DNA from: Paramesorhizobium salinisoli
Lineage (GTDB): Bacteria > Pseudomonadota > Alphaproteobacteria > Rhizobiales > Rhizobiaceae
DNA length: 64,000 nt
Direction: 5' to 3'
Assembly: GCF_003335045.1 (NCBI RefSeq)
Contig: NZ_QOZG01000005.1
Coordinates: 124,001 to 188,000, forward strand
The notes beneath the pieces were generated by a model, which was given only the letters and a program-made list of their open reading frames with translations, did not search any database and was not told the origin of the DNA. The translations under genes were made by a program, and so were the position numbers. This document shows, piece after piece, positions 15,555 through 25,073 of the stretch. Position 1 is the stretch's first letter. Every line of letters begins with the position of its first letter.

Positions 15555-18500
15555 ATGAACATATCGAGATTTTTCGTTGACCGTCCCGTCTTCGCCGGCG
15601 TGCTGTCTGTGCTGATCCTGGTGTCCGGTCTGCTGGGCCTCCGCGCCCTGCCGATTTCGGAATATCCGGAAGTCGTGCCGCCGCAGATCGTGGTGCGGGC
15701 ACAATATCCCGGCGCCAATCCGCGCGTCATCGCCGAAACGGTGGCAACACCGATCGAAGAGGCGATCAATGGCGTGGAAGACATGCTCTACATGTCGAGC
15801 CAGGGCACTACGGACGGCGTGATGACGCTGACGGTGACCTTCAAGCTCGGCACCGACCCTGATAAGGCGCAGCAGCTCGTACAAAACCGCGTCAGCCAGG
15901 CTGAGCCTCGCCTGCCGGAAGAGGTCCGGCGTCTCGGCGTCACCACGGTGAAGAGTTCGCCAAACCTGACCATGGTGGTGCATCTGCTTTCGCCGAACGA
16001 CCGCTATGATATCACGTATCTGCGTAACTACGCGGTGCTGAATGTAAAGGACAGGCTGGCACGGATCAACGGCGTCGGCCAGGTGCAGATTTTTGGCGGC
16101 GGCGACTATTCCATGCGGATATGGCTCGACCCGCAGAAAGTGGCGGAGCGGGGCCTTTCGGCCAGCGACGTGGTGCAGGCGGTGCGTGAGCAGAACATCC
16201 AGGCGGCGGCCGGCATCATCGGTGCCTCGCCAAGCGTGCCGGACCTCGACTTCCAGCTTTCGGTCAATGCGCAGGGACGGCTGAGTTCCGTCGAGGATTT
16301 CGGCAATATCATCATCAAAACAGGCGCCAATGGCGAGATCACGCGGCTGCGTGATGTTGCCCGCCTCGAGCTTGGCTCTTCCGAATATTCGCTGCGCTCG
16401 CTGCTCGACAACAAGCAGGCGGTGGGGATAGGTATCTTCCAGGCGCCGAACTCCAATGCCATCCAGATATCGGACGATATCCGCGAGGTAATGGACGAAG
16501 TGCAGAAGACCATGCCGGAAGGCGTGAAGTACGAAATCGCCTATGACACGACGCAGTTCGTCCGCGCCTCCATCGACGCTGTCGTTCACACGCTGCTCGA
16601 AGCCGTCGCGCTGGTGGTGCTCGTCGTCATCGTCTTCCTGCAGACATGGCGCGCCTCGATCATCCCGCTCGTCGCCGTTCCCGTCTCCATCATCGGCACT
16701 TTCGCGGTGATGTATGTCTTCGGCTTTTCGATCAACGCGCTCAGCCTCTTCGGCCTGGTGCTCGCCATTGGTATCGTGGTGGATGACGCCATCGTCGTGG
16801 TGGAGAATGTGGAACGCAATATCGAGGAAGGGTTGAGCCCACGCGATGCCACCTATCGCGCCATGCGGGAGGTTTCCGGCCCGATCGTCGCAATTGCGCT
16901 GGTGCTTGTCGCGGTGTTCGTGCCGCTCGCCTTCATCTCGGGGCTCACCGGACAGTTCTATCGCCAGTTCGCGCTGACAATCGCAATCTCCACGGTCATC
17001 TCCGCCTTCAACTCGCTTACGTTGTCCCCGGCGCTGGCGGCAATGCTGCTGCGTGGCCACGATGCGCCCAAGGATTGGCTCACCCGCGTCATGGATGGCC
17101 TGTTCGGCTGGTTCTTCCGCGGCTTCAACCGTGCGTTCGGCGCCAGCTCCAACGCCTATGGCGGCGGCGTCCGGCGCATTCTTTCGCGTAAGACGATCAT
17201 CATGGGGCTTTATCTGGTGCTTGTTGGCCTCACCTTCGTCATGTTCAACAAGGTCCCCGGCGGCTTCGTGCCAGGACAGGACAAGCAATATCTCGTCGGC
17301 TTCGCGCAATTGCCCGACGGGGCGACGCTCGACCGCACGGACGCTGTCATCCGGAAAATGAGCGACATTGCCCGCCAGCAGCCTGGCGTGGAGGCTACCC
17401 TCGGCTTCCCGGGCCTGTCGATCAACGGCTTCACCAACTCGTCGAATGCGGGCATCGTGTTCGTGATGCTGAAGCCGTTCGAGGAGCGCAAGACGCCGGA
17501 TCTTTCGGGTGGCGCCGTTGCCATGGCGTTGAACCAGAAATTCGCCGGGATCCAGGATGCGTTCATCGCAATGTTCCCGCCTCCGCCGGTGATGGGCATG
17601 GGCCAGATCGGCGGCTTCAAGCTGCAGATCGAGGACCGTAACGGCCTCGGCTACGAGGCGCTGGACCAGGCAACCAAGGCGTTTCTCGGCAAGGCCTACG
17701 CCGCGCCGGAACTGGCAGGCCTGTTCTCGAGCTACCAGATCAACGTGCCGCAGCTCTATGCCGATATCGACAGGGCCAAGGCGCATCAGCTGGGTGTTGC
17801 GGTCACGGATATCTTCGACACGCTGCAGATCTATCTGGGCTCGCTCTATGTCAACGACTTCAACCAGTTCGGACGGACCTATTCGGTTCGGATGCAGGCC
17901 GACGCGCCCTATCGCGCGCGCCCGGAGGATATAGGCAAGCTGAAGGTGCGCTCGCAGTCGGGTGAGATGATCCCGCTGTCGGTGCTGCTCAACATCCAGC
18001 CAAGTGCCGGACCGGAACGTGCGGTTCGCTACAACGGCTTCCTCTCTGCCGATATCAACGGCGGTCCTGCGCCCGGCTATTCCTCCGGCCAGGCCCAGGA
18101 GGTGATTGAAAAGATCGCCGCCGAGACCCTGCCCGCCGGCATCAGCTATGAGTGGACGGACCTTACCTACCAGCAGATCATCGCCGGCAATTCGGGCATC
18201 ATCATCTTCCCGCTGGCGTTGCTCCTGGTGTTCCTGGTGCTCGCGGCGCAATATGAGAGCCTGGCATTGCCGCTTGCCATCATCATGATCGTGCCGATGG
18301 GCATTCTGGCGGCGCTGACCGGCGTGTGGCTCAGCCATGGCGACAACAACATCTTCACCCAGATCGGGTTGATCGTGCTGGTCGGCCTGTCGGCGAAGAA
18401 TGCGATCCTGATCGTCGAGTTCGCCCGAGAGCTCGAATTCGGCGGCATGACGCCGAGGGAGGCGGCGATCGAGGCGAGCAGGCTACGCCTTCGCCCGATC

Positions 18501-18767
18501 CTGATGACGTCCCTCGCCTTCATCATGGGCGTGGTGCCGCTGGTGCTTTCGACCGGCGCGGGCGCGGAAATGCGCCAGGCCATGGGCATCGCGGTCTTTG
18601 CCGGCATGATCGGGGTGACGGCATTCGGCATCTTCCTGACGCCGGTGTTCTATGTGCTCCTGCGCCAATTGTCCGGAAACCGCCCGCTCAAGCATACCGG
18701 CGAAGGGACTATTCCCGTGCCGCACGCCGAAGGCACTGCCCAGGAACCGGCGACGCAAGCGCACTGA
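15555..18767 (+). CDS. RND multidrug efflux permease (AcrB/MexF-like)
   Basis: A protein of 1070 residues, full length for a hydrophobe/amphiphile efflux RND pump. It begins MNISRFFVDRPVFAGVLSVL (first helix) and has the periplasmic docking and porter loops between helices 1-2 and 7-8. The proton-relay aspartates are present in IGIVVDDAIVVVENVERN near residue 405, and a conserved Lys in GLSAKNAILIVEFA near 940. It resembles the MexF branch, exporting amphiphilic drugs by proton antiport; the substrate is not predictable. It is 137 bp downstream of the adaptor gene and followed by a strong terminator. Confidence 0.95.
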   Translation: MNISRFFVDRPVFAGVLSVLILVSGLLGLRALPISEYPEVVPPQIVVRAQYPGANPRVIAETVATPIEEAINGVEDMLYMSSQGTTDGVMTLTVTFKLGTDPDKAQQLVQNRVSQAEPRLPEEVRRLGVTTVKSSPNLTMVVHLLSPNDRYDITYLRNYAVLNVKDRLARINGVGQVQIFGGGDYSMRIWLDPQKVAERGLSASDVVQAVREQNIQAAAGIIGASPSVPDLDFQLSVNAQGRLSSVEDFGNIIIKTGANGEITRLRDVARLELGSSEYSLRSLLDNKQAVGIGIFQAPNSNAIQISDDIREVMDEVQKTMPEGVKYEIAYDTTQFVRASIDAVVHTLLEAVALVVLVVIVFLQTWRASIIPLVAVPVSIIGTFAVMYVFGFSINALSLFGLVLAIGIVVDDAIVVVENVERNIEEGLSPRDATYRAMREVSGPIVAIALVLVAVFVPLAFISGLTGQFYRQFALTIAISTVISAFNSLTLSPALAAMLLRGHDAPKDWLTRVMDGLFGWFFRGFNRAFGASSNAYGGGVRRILSRKTIIMGLYLVLVGLTFVMFNKVPGGFVPGQDKQYLVGFAQLPDGATLDRTDAVIRKMSDIARQQPGVEATLGFPGLSINGFTNSSNAGIVFVMLKPFEERKTPDLSGGAVAMALNQKFAGIQDAFIAMFPPPPVMGMGQIGGFKLQIEDRNGLGYEALDQATKAFLGKAYAAPELAGLFSSYQINVPQLYADIDRAKAHQLGVAVTDIFDTLQIYLGSLYVNDFNQFGRTYSVRMQADAPYRARPEDIGKLKVRSQSGEMIPLSVLLNIQPSAGPERAVRYNGFLSADINGGPAPGYSSGQAQEVIEKIAAETLPAGISYEWTDLTYQQIIAGNSGIIIFPLALLLVFLVLAAQYESLALPLAIIMIVPMGILAALTGVWLSHGDNNIFTQIGLIVLVGLSAKNAILIVEFARELEFGGMTPREAAIEASRLRLRPILMTSLAFIMGVVPLVLSTGAGAEMRQAMGIAVFAGMIGVTAFGIFLTPVFYVLLRQLSGNRPLKHTGEGTIPVPHAEGTAQEPATQAH

Positions 18768-18793
18768 TCGCAAGCGCAGCAACCCACCAACAG

Positions 18794-18830
18794 AACCCCG
18801 CGGATGGCGACATCCGCGGGGTTCTTTCTT
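18794..18830 (+). terminator. rho-independent terminator of the RND operon
   Basis: A perfect 13-bp stem, AACCCCGCGGATG / CATCCGCGGGGTT, with a GCGA tetraloop, followed by CTTTCTT. It lies 27 bases after the permease stop codon. Confidence 0.92.
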
Positions 18831-18887
18831 ATCGGCTTCAAATCAGGATATAGATCGGCTCCATCCATGAGTTGGAGCCGTTGAGCC

Positions 18888-19346
18888 ATGAGCGAAGACA
18901 CCATCCAGACCGTCGTCAGGCCAGCCGAAGCGGGTGACGAGAACAAGTGGCGCGCGCTGTTTGCCGCCTATAACGCGTTCTACAGGGCCAGCGTGCCGGA
19001 AGCGGTGATCGCCACCACGTGGAAGCGCATTCTCGATCCCGGATCAGATGTGAAGGCTGTCATCGCCGAACGCGGTGGCGAAATCATCGGCTTTGCCAAC
19101 TACCTCTTCCACGCTTCGACATGGAGCGACCGTCCGAACTGCTATCTGGAAGATCTGTTCGTCGATCCGGCGGCGCGCGGCGGCGGGGCAGCCAGGAAGC
19201 TCATCGAAGGGGTCGAGGCGGCGGCGCGGGTCAAGAACGCCTTCCGCATCTACTGGCACACGCAGGAATATAACGCCCCTGCCCGCTCGCTCTACGATAC
19301 GATCACGCCGCGCTCCTCATTCATCGTCTATCGCAAGGCGCTCTGA
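18888..19346 (+). CDS. GNAT family N-acetyltransferase
   Basis: The protein has 152 residues. The acetyl-CoA binding motif A reads LEDLFVDPAARGGGAARKLIEGVEAAA near 85-111, with the R/Q-x-x-G-x-G/A turn as ARGGGAARKL. The pattern YWHTQEYNAPARSLYDTI near 122 is the motif B helix, typical of diamine or small-molecule acetyltransferases. The acceptor substrate cannot be read from sequence. It converges on panB with a 9-base gap and starts just after the RND terminator, so it has its own promoter. Confidence 0.88.
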   Translation: MSEDTIQTVVRPAEAGDENKWRALFAAYNAFYRASVPEAVIATTWKRILDPGSDVKAVIAERGGEIIGFANYLFHASTWSDRPNCYLEDLFVDPAARGGGAARKLIEGVEAAARVKNAFRIYWHTQEYNAPARSLYDTITPRSSFIVYRKAL

Positions 19347-19355
19347 GCGGCAGCT

Positions 19356-20174
19356 TTATTTCTTGAGCTTGTAGACCTGGTCGTCGGTCGGGAAGGCGCG
19401 GGTGCGAACATCGTCGGCGTAGGCCTTCACCGCTGCCTCTATCGCGGTGGCGACAGCGCCATATTGCTTGACGAATTTCGGCGGCTTCGGATTGAGGCCG
19501 AGCATGTCCTCCAACACCAATATCTGGCCGTCGCATTCCCTCGAAGCGCCGATGCCGATGGTCGGAATGTCGATTTCGCGGGTGATCTCGGCGGCAAGCG
19601 GCTCGACAATGCCTTCCAGCACCACGGCGAAGGCTCCCGCCTCTGCCACGGCCCGCGCATCCGCCTTGATCACCGGCCAATGGGCGGGATCGCGGCCTTG
19701 CGTCTTGAAGCCGCCCATAGTGTTGACCGCCTGCGGCGTCAGCCCGATATGGGCCATGACGGGAATGCCGCGCTCGGTCAGGAAATGGATCGTCTCGGCC
19801 ATGCGCGCGCCGCCTTCGAGCTTCACCGCGCCGCAGGCCGTTTCCTTCATGATGCGGGCGGCGTTGCGAAAGGCTTCCGACGGGCTCTCCTCATAGGTGC
19901 CGAACGGCATGTCAACGACGATCAGCGCTTGGCTCGATCCACGGACGACGGCGCGTCCATGCACGATCATCATTTCCAGCGTGACGCCGATGGTCGAATC
20001 CATCCCGTGCATGACCATGCCCAGGCTGTCGCCGACCAGCATGAAATCGGCATAGCGGTCGACTATCGCCGCTGTGTGGGCATGATAAGCGGTGAGCGAA
20101 ACGATGGGCTCGCCGCCCTTGCGCGCGCGGATATCCGGCGCGGTGACCCGGCGGGTGACGATTTCCTGGCTCAT
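19356..20174 (-). CDS. panB: 3-methyl-2-oxobutanoate hydroxymethyltransferase
   Basis: A 272-residue enzyme that adds a hydroxymethyl group from methylene-tetrahydrofolate to ketoisovalerate, the first step to pantothenate and coenzyme A. Family blocks: [17 protein letters not shown] near 46-62 with the Mg2+ and substrate residues, VKLEGGARM near 117, and [12 protein letters not shown] near 136, where the catalytic Glu follows later as VLEGI near 185. It is the last gene of the nadA-nadB-nadC-panC-panB run; its ATG overlaps the panC stop as ATGA. Confidence 0.97.
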   Translation of the reverse strand: MSQEIVTRRVTAPDIRARKGGEPIVSLTAYHAHTAAIVDRYADFMLVGDSLGMVMHGMDSTIGVTLEMMIVHGRAVVRGSSQALIVVDMPFGTYEESPSEAFRNAARIMKETACGAVKLEGGARMAETIHFLTERGIPVMAHIGLTPQAVNTMGGFKTQGRDPAHWPVIKADARAVAEAGAFAVVLEGIVEPLAAEITREIDIPTIGIGASRECDGQILVLEDMLGLNPKPPKFVKQYGAVATAIEAAVKAYADDVRTRAFPTDDQVYKLKK

Positions 20175-21040
20175 GCGTTTTCTCCAGCCTTGCTCGTGTT
20201 TATTACCCGCTGATCGATCAATCTGACCTTACCGAAGCGAACGGTCAGAAGAACGACCACAGGTCTGGCAATCTTTCCCGCAACCTTCGACAGATCGTCC
20301 GCATCGCGGATATCCACTGCCTCGATCACGCCGCGCGGTTCGGCCTCGAGTACCTTCAGCATCGCCTTGCGGATCGCTGCCACCGAGCGTTCCCCGCCCG
20401 CCGCCTGTTTTTCGGCGGCAGCAAGCGCCTTCGACAGGACCACGGCGGCCTGGCGGTCCTCCGGCGTCAAAAGCGCATTGCGCGAGGAACATGCAAGCCC
20501 GTCCTCCTCACGGACCGTCGGCACGCCGGATATTTCGACCGGGAAATCCATATCGGCCACCATGCGGCGAATGATGGCGAGTTGCTGATAGTCCTTCTCG
20601 CCGAAGAAGGCGCGGTCTGGCTGGACGATGTTGAAGAGCTTGGCGACAACAGTGGTCACACCGCGGAAGTGGCCCGGGCGGATGCGGCCGATCAGGATGC
20701 GCGACAGATGCGTGGTCTCGACGATGGTTTCCGCGCCGGGGCGATAGATCTCCGCCACATCGGGGGTAAACACATAATCGACGCCCTCGGCTTCGAGCAG
20801 CTTGAGATCGCGTTCGAGATCGCGCGGATAGGTGGACAGGTCCTCATTGGCACCGAACTGCGTCGGGTTGACGAAGATCGACGCCACCGTCACGTCGCAG
20901 GATTTGCGCGAGTGGCGCACCAGCGTCAGATGGCCGATATGGAGATAGCCCATCGTCGGCACGAGGCCGATTGTGCGGCCCGTCCGCCGTTCAACCTTCA
21001 GCGCCGCGCGCAGGTCCGCGATGGTCGAAATGACTTTCAT
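20171..21040 (-). CDS. panC: pantoate--beta-alanine ligase (pantothenate synthetase)
   Basis: This 289-residue enzyme joins pantoate and beta-alanine using ATP. The nucleotide-binding signature is present as [16 protein letters not shown] at 28-43 (the HIGH motif). The FVNPTQFG block near 58, [10 protein letters not shown] near 148 and [12 protein letters not shown] near 188 (KMSKS-like loop) are all intact. Its start overlaps the nadC stop by four bases (ATGA) and its stop overlaps the panB start likewise, so expression is coupled to NAD synthesis genes. Confidence 0.97.
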   Translation of the reverse strand: MKVISTIADLRAALKVERRTGRTIGLVPTMGYLHIGHLTLVRHSRKSCDVTVASIFVNPTQFGANEDLSTYPRDLERDLKLLEAEGVDYVFTPDVAEIYRPGAETIVETTHLSRILIGRIRPGHFRGVTTVVAKLFNIVQPDRAFFGEKDYQQLAIIRRMVADMDFPVEISGVPTVREEDGLACSSRNALLTPEDRQAAVVLSKALAAAEKQAAGGERSVAAIRKAMLKVLEAEPRGVIEAVDIRDADDLSKVAGKIARPVVVLLTVRFGKVRLIDQRVINTSKAGENA

Positions 21041-21909
21041 TGGTCTATCCCGATATCCAATCCCACATCCAGCGTCGGCGCGGCCATGGTGATCTTAGAG
21101 GTCGAAATATAATCGACACCGGTTTCCGCGACAGCCCTGATCGTGTCGAAGGAAATATTGCCGGAGGCTTCCAGTTTTGCGCGTCCTGCATTGATTTTCA
21201 CCGCTTTTTCAAGAGCCTCCGGCGGCATATTGTCAAGAAGAATCACATCCGCGCCGACCGACAGCGCTTCCTCCATCTGGACGATCGTATCCACCTCGAT
21301 CTCGATCTTGACCAGATGACCCGCATAGGCGCGCGCGGCCTCTATCGCCTTTGCCACGCCGCCTGCCACCACGATGTGGTTGTCCTTGATCAGGATCGCA
21401 TCGTCGAGCCCGAAACGGTGGTTCGCGCCACCACCGCAGCGCACCGCATATTTTGCGAAGGCCCGCATGCCGGGCACGGTCTTGCGCGTGTCGCAGACCT
21501 TCGCGCCGGTATGAGCGATGAGATCGGCGAATTTCGCGGTATAGGTGGCGATCCCACTCAGATACATGAGAAAATTCAGCGCCACCCGCTCGGCGGAAAG
21601 GATGGCGCGGGCGCTACCCTCGGCTCGGGCGATCACCTGGCCGGGGTTTACTCTTTCGCCATCCCTGACGAGGCTCACGAATTTCACCGCCGGATCGAGC
21701 AATGCGAAAGCGGTTTCGGCGAAGGCGAGACCTGCCACGATTCCGGCCTCGCGGCTGGCGAGAACCGCCTTTGCCTGCGCCCCTTCGGCAATGGTGGCAT
21801 AGGTGGTGATATCGCCGGCGCGGCCCAGATCCTCGGCAAGCGCGGCGCGCACCGCCTCCTCCACCATCAGACGCGGCAGGACGGGGGGATTGGGTTTGGC
21901 TGATGTCAT
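21037..21909 (-). CDS. nadC: nicotinate-nucleotide diphosphorylase (carboxylating), quinolinate phosphoribosyltransferase
   Basis: About 290 residues when started at the ATG at 21909, which overlaps the nadB stop (TGATG); a longer reading frame begins inside nadB but is unlikely. The enzyme converts quinolinate and PRPP to nicotinate mononucleotide. Seen: LAEDLGRAGDITT near 22, ALNFLMYLSGIAT near 110, CDTRKTVPGMRAFAKYAVRCGGGANHRFGL near 136-165 (the conserved R-K-T-x-PG-R and GGGxNHR blocks), and ILLDNM near 223 with EASGNI near 250. It is the third step of the de novo NAD pathway encoded by this operon. Confidence 0.97.
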   Translation of the reverse strand: MTSAKPNPPVLPRLMVEEAVRAALAEDLGRAGDITTYATIAEGAQAKAVLASREAGIVAGLAFAETAFALLDPAVKFVSLVRDGERVNPGQVIARAEGSARAILSAERVALNFLMYLSGIATYTAKFADLIAHTGAKVCDTRKTVPGMRAFAKYAVRCGGGANHRFGLDDAILIKDNHIVVAGGVAKAIEAARAYAGHLVKIEIEVDTIVQMEEALSVGADVILLDNMPPEALEKAVKINAGRAKLEASGNISFDTIRAVAETGVDYISTSKITMAAPTLDVGLDIGIDQ

Positions 21910-23468
21910 CAGGCGAATTCCAGATAATGGTCGGCGAGTTGGTCGGCCTCGGCGAGGGTCAGGTAGGAACGGCGCTGCCACTCGAGGCGCGCTTCGGGGA
22001 AATCGTCACGGAAATGCCCGCCCCGGCTTTCCTCGCGCTTGAGCGCGCTGACGGCGACGAGCTTTGCCGCAGTCAGCGTGTTGGCAAAGGCGGCGTTGTG
22101 GTTGGCCTGTTCGAGCCCAATGATGATGCGCAGACCCTCCTGCATGCCGGCGCGGTCGCGGATGACCCCGAAACGCGCGCTCATGGTCTGGCGCAGCAGG
22201 GCCATGGCTTTCGTGTCTGCAGCCATTTCTGCGTCCTCGTCGCTGATTGAGCCATCGGCCCAGTCGGACGTTACACCCTTTGGCAGAAGCCCGTCGATAT
22301 CGGCGGCGATGCGGGCGGAAAAGACCACCGCTTCGAGAAGCGAATTAGAGGCGAGGCGATTGGCGCCATGCGCGCCCGTCGAAGCAGCCTCGCCGCAGGC
22401 CCAGAGACCTTCGAGCGAGGTGCGGCCATCGGCATCGGTGAGGACGCCGCCCATGAAATAATGCGCGGCAGGGATAACCGGGATCGGCTGCGTGACCGGG
22501 TCAATGCCTGCCTCGCGGCAATAGCCATAGACGGTCGGGAATTCCTCGGGGAAGCTCTCGCCAACGGCGGTCGTACAATCGAGCCATGCGCCCCTGCCCG
22601 CCATCACCTCGGCGAAAATGCCGCGCGCCACCACGTCGCGCGGGGCCATTTCGCCCGCCGGGTCGATGGCGAGCATGAAGCGCTCGCCCCGGTCGTTGAC
22701 CAGCGTGGCGCCATGGCCGCGCAAGGCCTCGGTCGCCAGCGGCGCGGGGTCCTTGCCGACATTCAGTGCAGTGGGATGAAACTGTACGAACTCCATGTCG
22801 GCGAGCGTCGCCCCAGCCCGTGCGGCCATGCCGATACCACCGCCGCGCGCTTCCGAGGGGTTGGTCGTCACCGCGTAGAGATGGCCGATGCCGCCGGAGG
22901 CAAGCACCACGACACGGGCCGGCAGATGCAGGCGCTGGGGGCGCGCTCCCGCGTCGCCGCGCGCAAAAATGCCCGAGACACGACCGCTTTTCCTAGTGAT
23001 CTCCTCGGCGACGAAACCCTCCAGCACGCGGATCGACGGCGTGCGGCGCACCGCATCGACCAGCGCCTGCATGATGGCGCGGCCCGCCATGTCGCCGCGC
23101 ACCCGCACGATCCGGCTTTGCGAATGCGCCGCCTCGCGCGAGACCTGCAGCCTGCCGTCGAGATCACGGTCGAAGGGGACGCCATAGGACAGAAGATCGT
23201 GGACGCGGTCGGTGGCTTCCGACACCATAAGCCGCGCGATCTTCTCGTCAACGATGCCGTCGCCTGCGGCGAGCGTGTCGGCCAGATGCTGCTCGATCGT
23301 ATCGCCCTCGGAGACCGCAGCAGCGATGCCCGCCTGCGCCCAGGCCGACGACGCGCCACGACCGATGGGTGCCGCGGCAAGGATGGTGACGGGTCGGGGG
23401 GCGAGCTTCAGCGCGCAGAACAGGCCGGCGAGGCCGCCGCCTACGATGATGATGTCAGTTAGGGGCAT
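21909..23468 (-). CDS. nadB: L-aspartate oxidase
   Basis: A flavoenzyme of 519 residues that oxidises L-aspartate to iminoaspartate, the first step of de novo NAD synthesis. The FAD motif [18 protein letters not shown] is at 6-23, [19 protein letters not shown] near 39-57, the active-site block HPTAL near 240 (VQFHPTAL), the FAD-covering region [43 protein letters not shown] near 335-377 with the conserved Arg. The C-terminal helical domain is intact. A 215-bp gap containing a Bru-RS-like element separates it from nadA upstream. Confidence 0.97.
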   Translation of the reverse strand: MPLTDIIIVGGGLAGLFCALKLAPRPVTILAAAPIGRGASSAWAQAGIAAAVSEGDTIEQHLADTLAAGDGIVDEKIARLMVSEATDRVHDLLSYGVPFDRDLDGRLQVSREAAHSQSRIVRVRGDMAGRAIMQALVDAVRRTPSIRVLEGFVAEEITRKSGRVSGIFARGDAGARPQRLHLPARVVVLASGGIGHLYAVTTNPSEARGGGIGMAARAGATLADMEFVQFHPTALNVGKDPAPLATEALRGHGATLVNDRGERFMLAIDPAGEMAPRDVVARGIFAEVMAGRGAWLDCTTAVGESFPEEFPTVYGYCREAGIDPVTQPIPVIPAAHYFMGGVLTDADGRTSLEGLWACGEAASTGAHGANRLASNSLLEAVVFSARIAADIDGLLPKGVTSDWADGSISDEDAEMAADTKAMALLRQTMSARFGVIRDRAGMQEGLRIIIGLEQANHNAAFANTLTAAKLVAVSALKREESRGGHFRDDFPEARLEWQRRSYLTLAEADQLADHYLEFA

Positions 23469-23485
23469 GGGTGATATCCCTCAGC

Positions 23486-23655
23486 GGGACAGCGCCGCCC
23501 TCTGGCTTGCCAGCCATCTCCCCCGCAAGGGGGGAGATTACGCCTTCATAAACGCGCGGCGCCAGTCGCACACGTTTGACGATGGGCTGGGAGAGCAATG
23601 TTAGCCAATCTCCCCCCCTGCGGGGGAGATGTCCGGCAGGACAGAGGGGGGCGAG
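23486..23655. repeat. Bru-RS-like element inside the nadA-nadB gap
   Basis: The left arm (GACAGCGCCGCCCTCTGGCT onward, to about 23540) and the right arm (about 23606-23655, ending GACAGAGGGGGGCG) are imperfect inverted repeats matching the element at 8172-8334. It fills most of the space between nadA and nadB, so an operon transcript would contain this long hairpin. Confidence 0.8.
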
Positions 23656-23683
23656 ACGCACGCTGACGTTCATCGTCATCCCC

Positions 23684-24760
23684 TCAATTCTTCAAATTGA
23701 CCATCCGTTCCACCGCCATGCGCGCACGCTCGGCGACGGCCGGGTCGACATGGATCTCCTCGCGCATGAAGACGAGGCTTTCCAGTATCTTCGGCAGGGT
23801 GATGCGCTTCATGTGCGGGCAGAGATTGCACGGCTTGATGAACTGGACGCCGGGCACTTCGGATTCGATATTCGACGCCATCGAACACTCGGTGACGAGC
23901 AGCACCTTGGGCGGGCGGTTCTTCTTGACGTAATCGATCATGCCGCTGGTCGAGCCTGCAAAATCGGCGATGGCGACGACTTCTGGCGGGCATTCGGGAT
24001 GGGCGATGATCTGGATCGAGGGATCGGCCTCCCTGTAGGCGACGAGTTCCGCCGCCGTGAAGCGTTCGTGCACTTCGCAGTGCCCCTTCCAGGTCAGGAT
24101 TTTCACATGGGTCTGCGCGGCGACATTCTGCGCCAGGAATTCATCTGGAATGCACAGCACGCGATCGACGCCGAAGCTTTCGACAACCTGGACCGCATTG
24201 GCGGAGGTGCAGCAGATATCGCTTTCCGCCTTCACATCGGCCGATGTGTTGACATAGGTGACGATCGGCACGCCGGGATAGGTCTCGCGCAAGAGACGCA
24301 CATCGGCGCCGGTGATCGACGCGGCCAGCGAGCAGCCGGCCTTCATGTCCGGGATCAGAACTGTCTTCTCAGGATTGAGCAACTTCGACGTCTCGGCCAT
24401 GAAATGCACGCCGCACTGGACGATGATCCCGGCATCGACCCTCGTCGCCTCGCGGGCAAGCTGCAGTGAATCCCCGACGATATCGGCGACGCAATGGAAG
24501 ATATCCGGCGTCTGGTAATTATGCGCCAGGATGACCGCATTGCGCTGCTTTTTCAGCCGGTTGATCGCAGCGACATAGGGCGCATAAACGGGCCATTCGA
24601 TGCGCGGAATGTGATGCGACACGCGCTCGTAAAGATGCTCCGTCTCGCGCGCCACCTCGGGCGTGAACTCAAGCGACGGCATGTCCACGACGCCGAACCG
24701 CTCGGCGGCGGATGCTCCCGCAGAGAGGCCCGCACGGATTGCTGCTGCACTGGTCGTCAT
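23684..24760 (-). CDS. nadA: quinolinate synthase A (4Fe-4S)
   Basis: About 358 residues. It condenses iminoaspartate with dihydroxyacetone phosphate to quinolinate. The three cluster cysteines are recognisable in [13 protein letters not shown] near 120, [10 protein letters not shown] near 210, and [13 protein letters not shown] near 312. Substrate-binding blocks [11 protein letters not shown] near 75 and AHPECPPEV near 280 are present. I choose the ATG at 24760 because GGGAGGG lies 6 bases upstream; the upstream ATG at 24778 would overlap the promoter palindrome. First gene of the nad-pan run. Confidence 0.97.
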   Translation of the reverse strand: MTTSAAAIRAGLSAGASAAERFGVVDMPSLEFTPEVARETEHLYERVSHHIPRIEWPVYAPYVAAINRLKKQRNAVILAHNYQTPDIFHCVADIVGDSLQLAREATRVDAGIIVQCGVHFMAETSKLLNPEKTVLIPDMKAGCSLAASITGADVRLLRETYPGVPIVTYVNTSADVKAESDICCTSANAVQVVESFGVDRVLCIPDEFLAQNVAAQTHVKILTWKGHCEVHERFTAAELVAYREADPSIQIIAHPECPPEVVAIADFAGSTSGMIDYVKKNRPPKVLLVTECSMASNIESEVPGVQFIKPCNLCPHMKRITLPKILESLVFMREEIHVDPAVAERARMAVERMVNLKN

Positions 24761-24779
24761 GTAACGCCCTCCCGGCATT

Positions 24780-24798
24780 TATACTCACATTGAGCATA
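24780..24798 (-). promoter_or_regulatory. nadA promoter palindrome, candidate NadQ operator
   Basis: TATACTCACATTGAGCATA is a near-perfect palindrome (ATACTCA / TGAGCAT, one mismatch, three-base centre). On the minus strand it sits directly in front of a TATAAA-like -10 box, after a weak TTGGTC candidate -35, and about 20-40 bases upstream of the nadA start. A repressor here would block the promoter. Linking it to the NadQ-type protein at 8374 is inference. Confidence 0.6.
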
Positions 24799-25073
24799 TA
24801 TATGACCAAAAGAAAAACGGCAAAGTCATCATGGCCGTCCTGGAAACACATAAGGCGACTTTAAGCCCGCTGCAAGCCGCCCTGTCATAAAAGTTTCGTG
24901 TAGCGCATTTGTGAAGGTTTGCGTGACCTTGCTTGCCGGCGGTGTCGATAACCATCAAAATCTGTGAACGGATGTTCAAACCAATTCGTTTGTCTGAAGT
25001 GTCGGATCGGGTAATATTTATTCTCACCTGAGCGAAAACCCGCTCTGATTTTTGTCGCTCCGGGATTCCCGCC

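Noticed and set aside
15237-18338. A 1033-codon open frame antisense to the RND permease
   Set aside because: It mirrors a GC-rich, membrane-protein gene with full family identity on the other strand; the antisense frame has no family features and arises from third-position GC bias.
23469-23683. Possible insertion sequence (IS711-like) at the Bru-RS element
   Set aside because: No transposase frame or IS ends present; only the repeat itself is seen.
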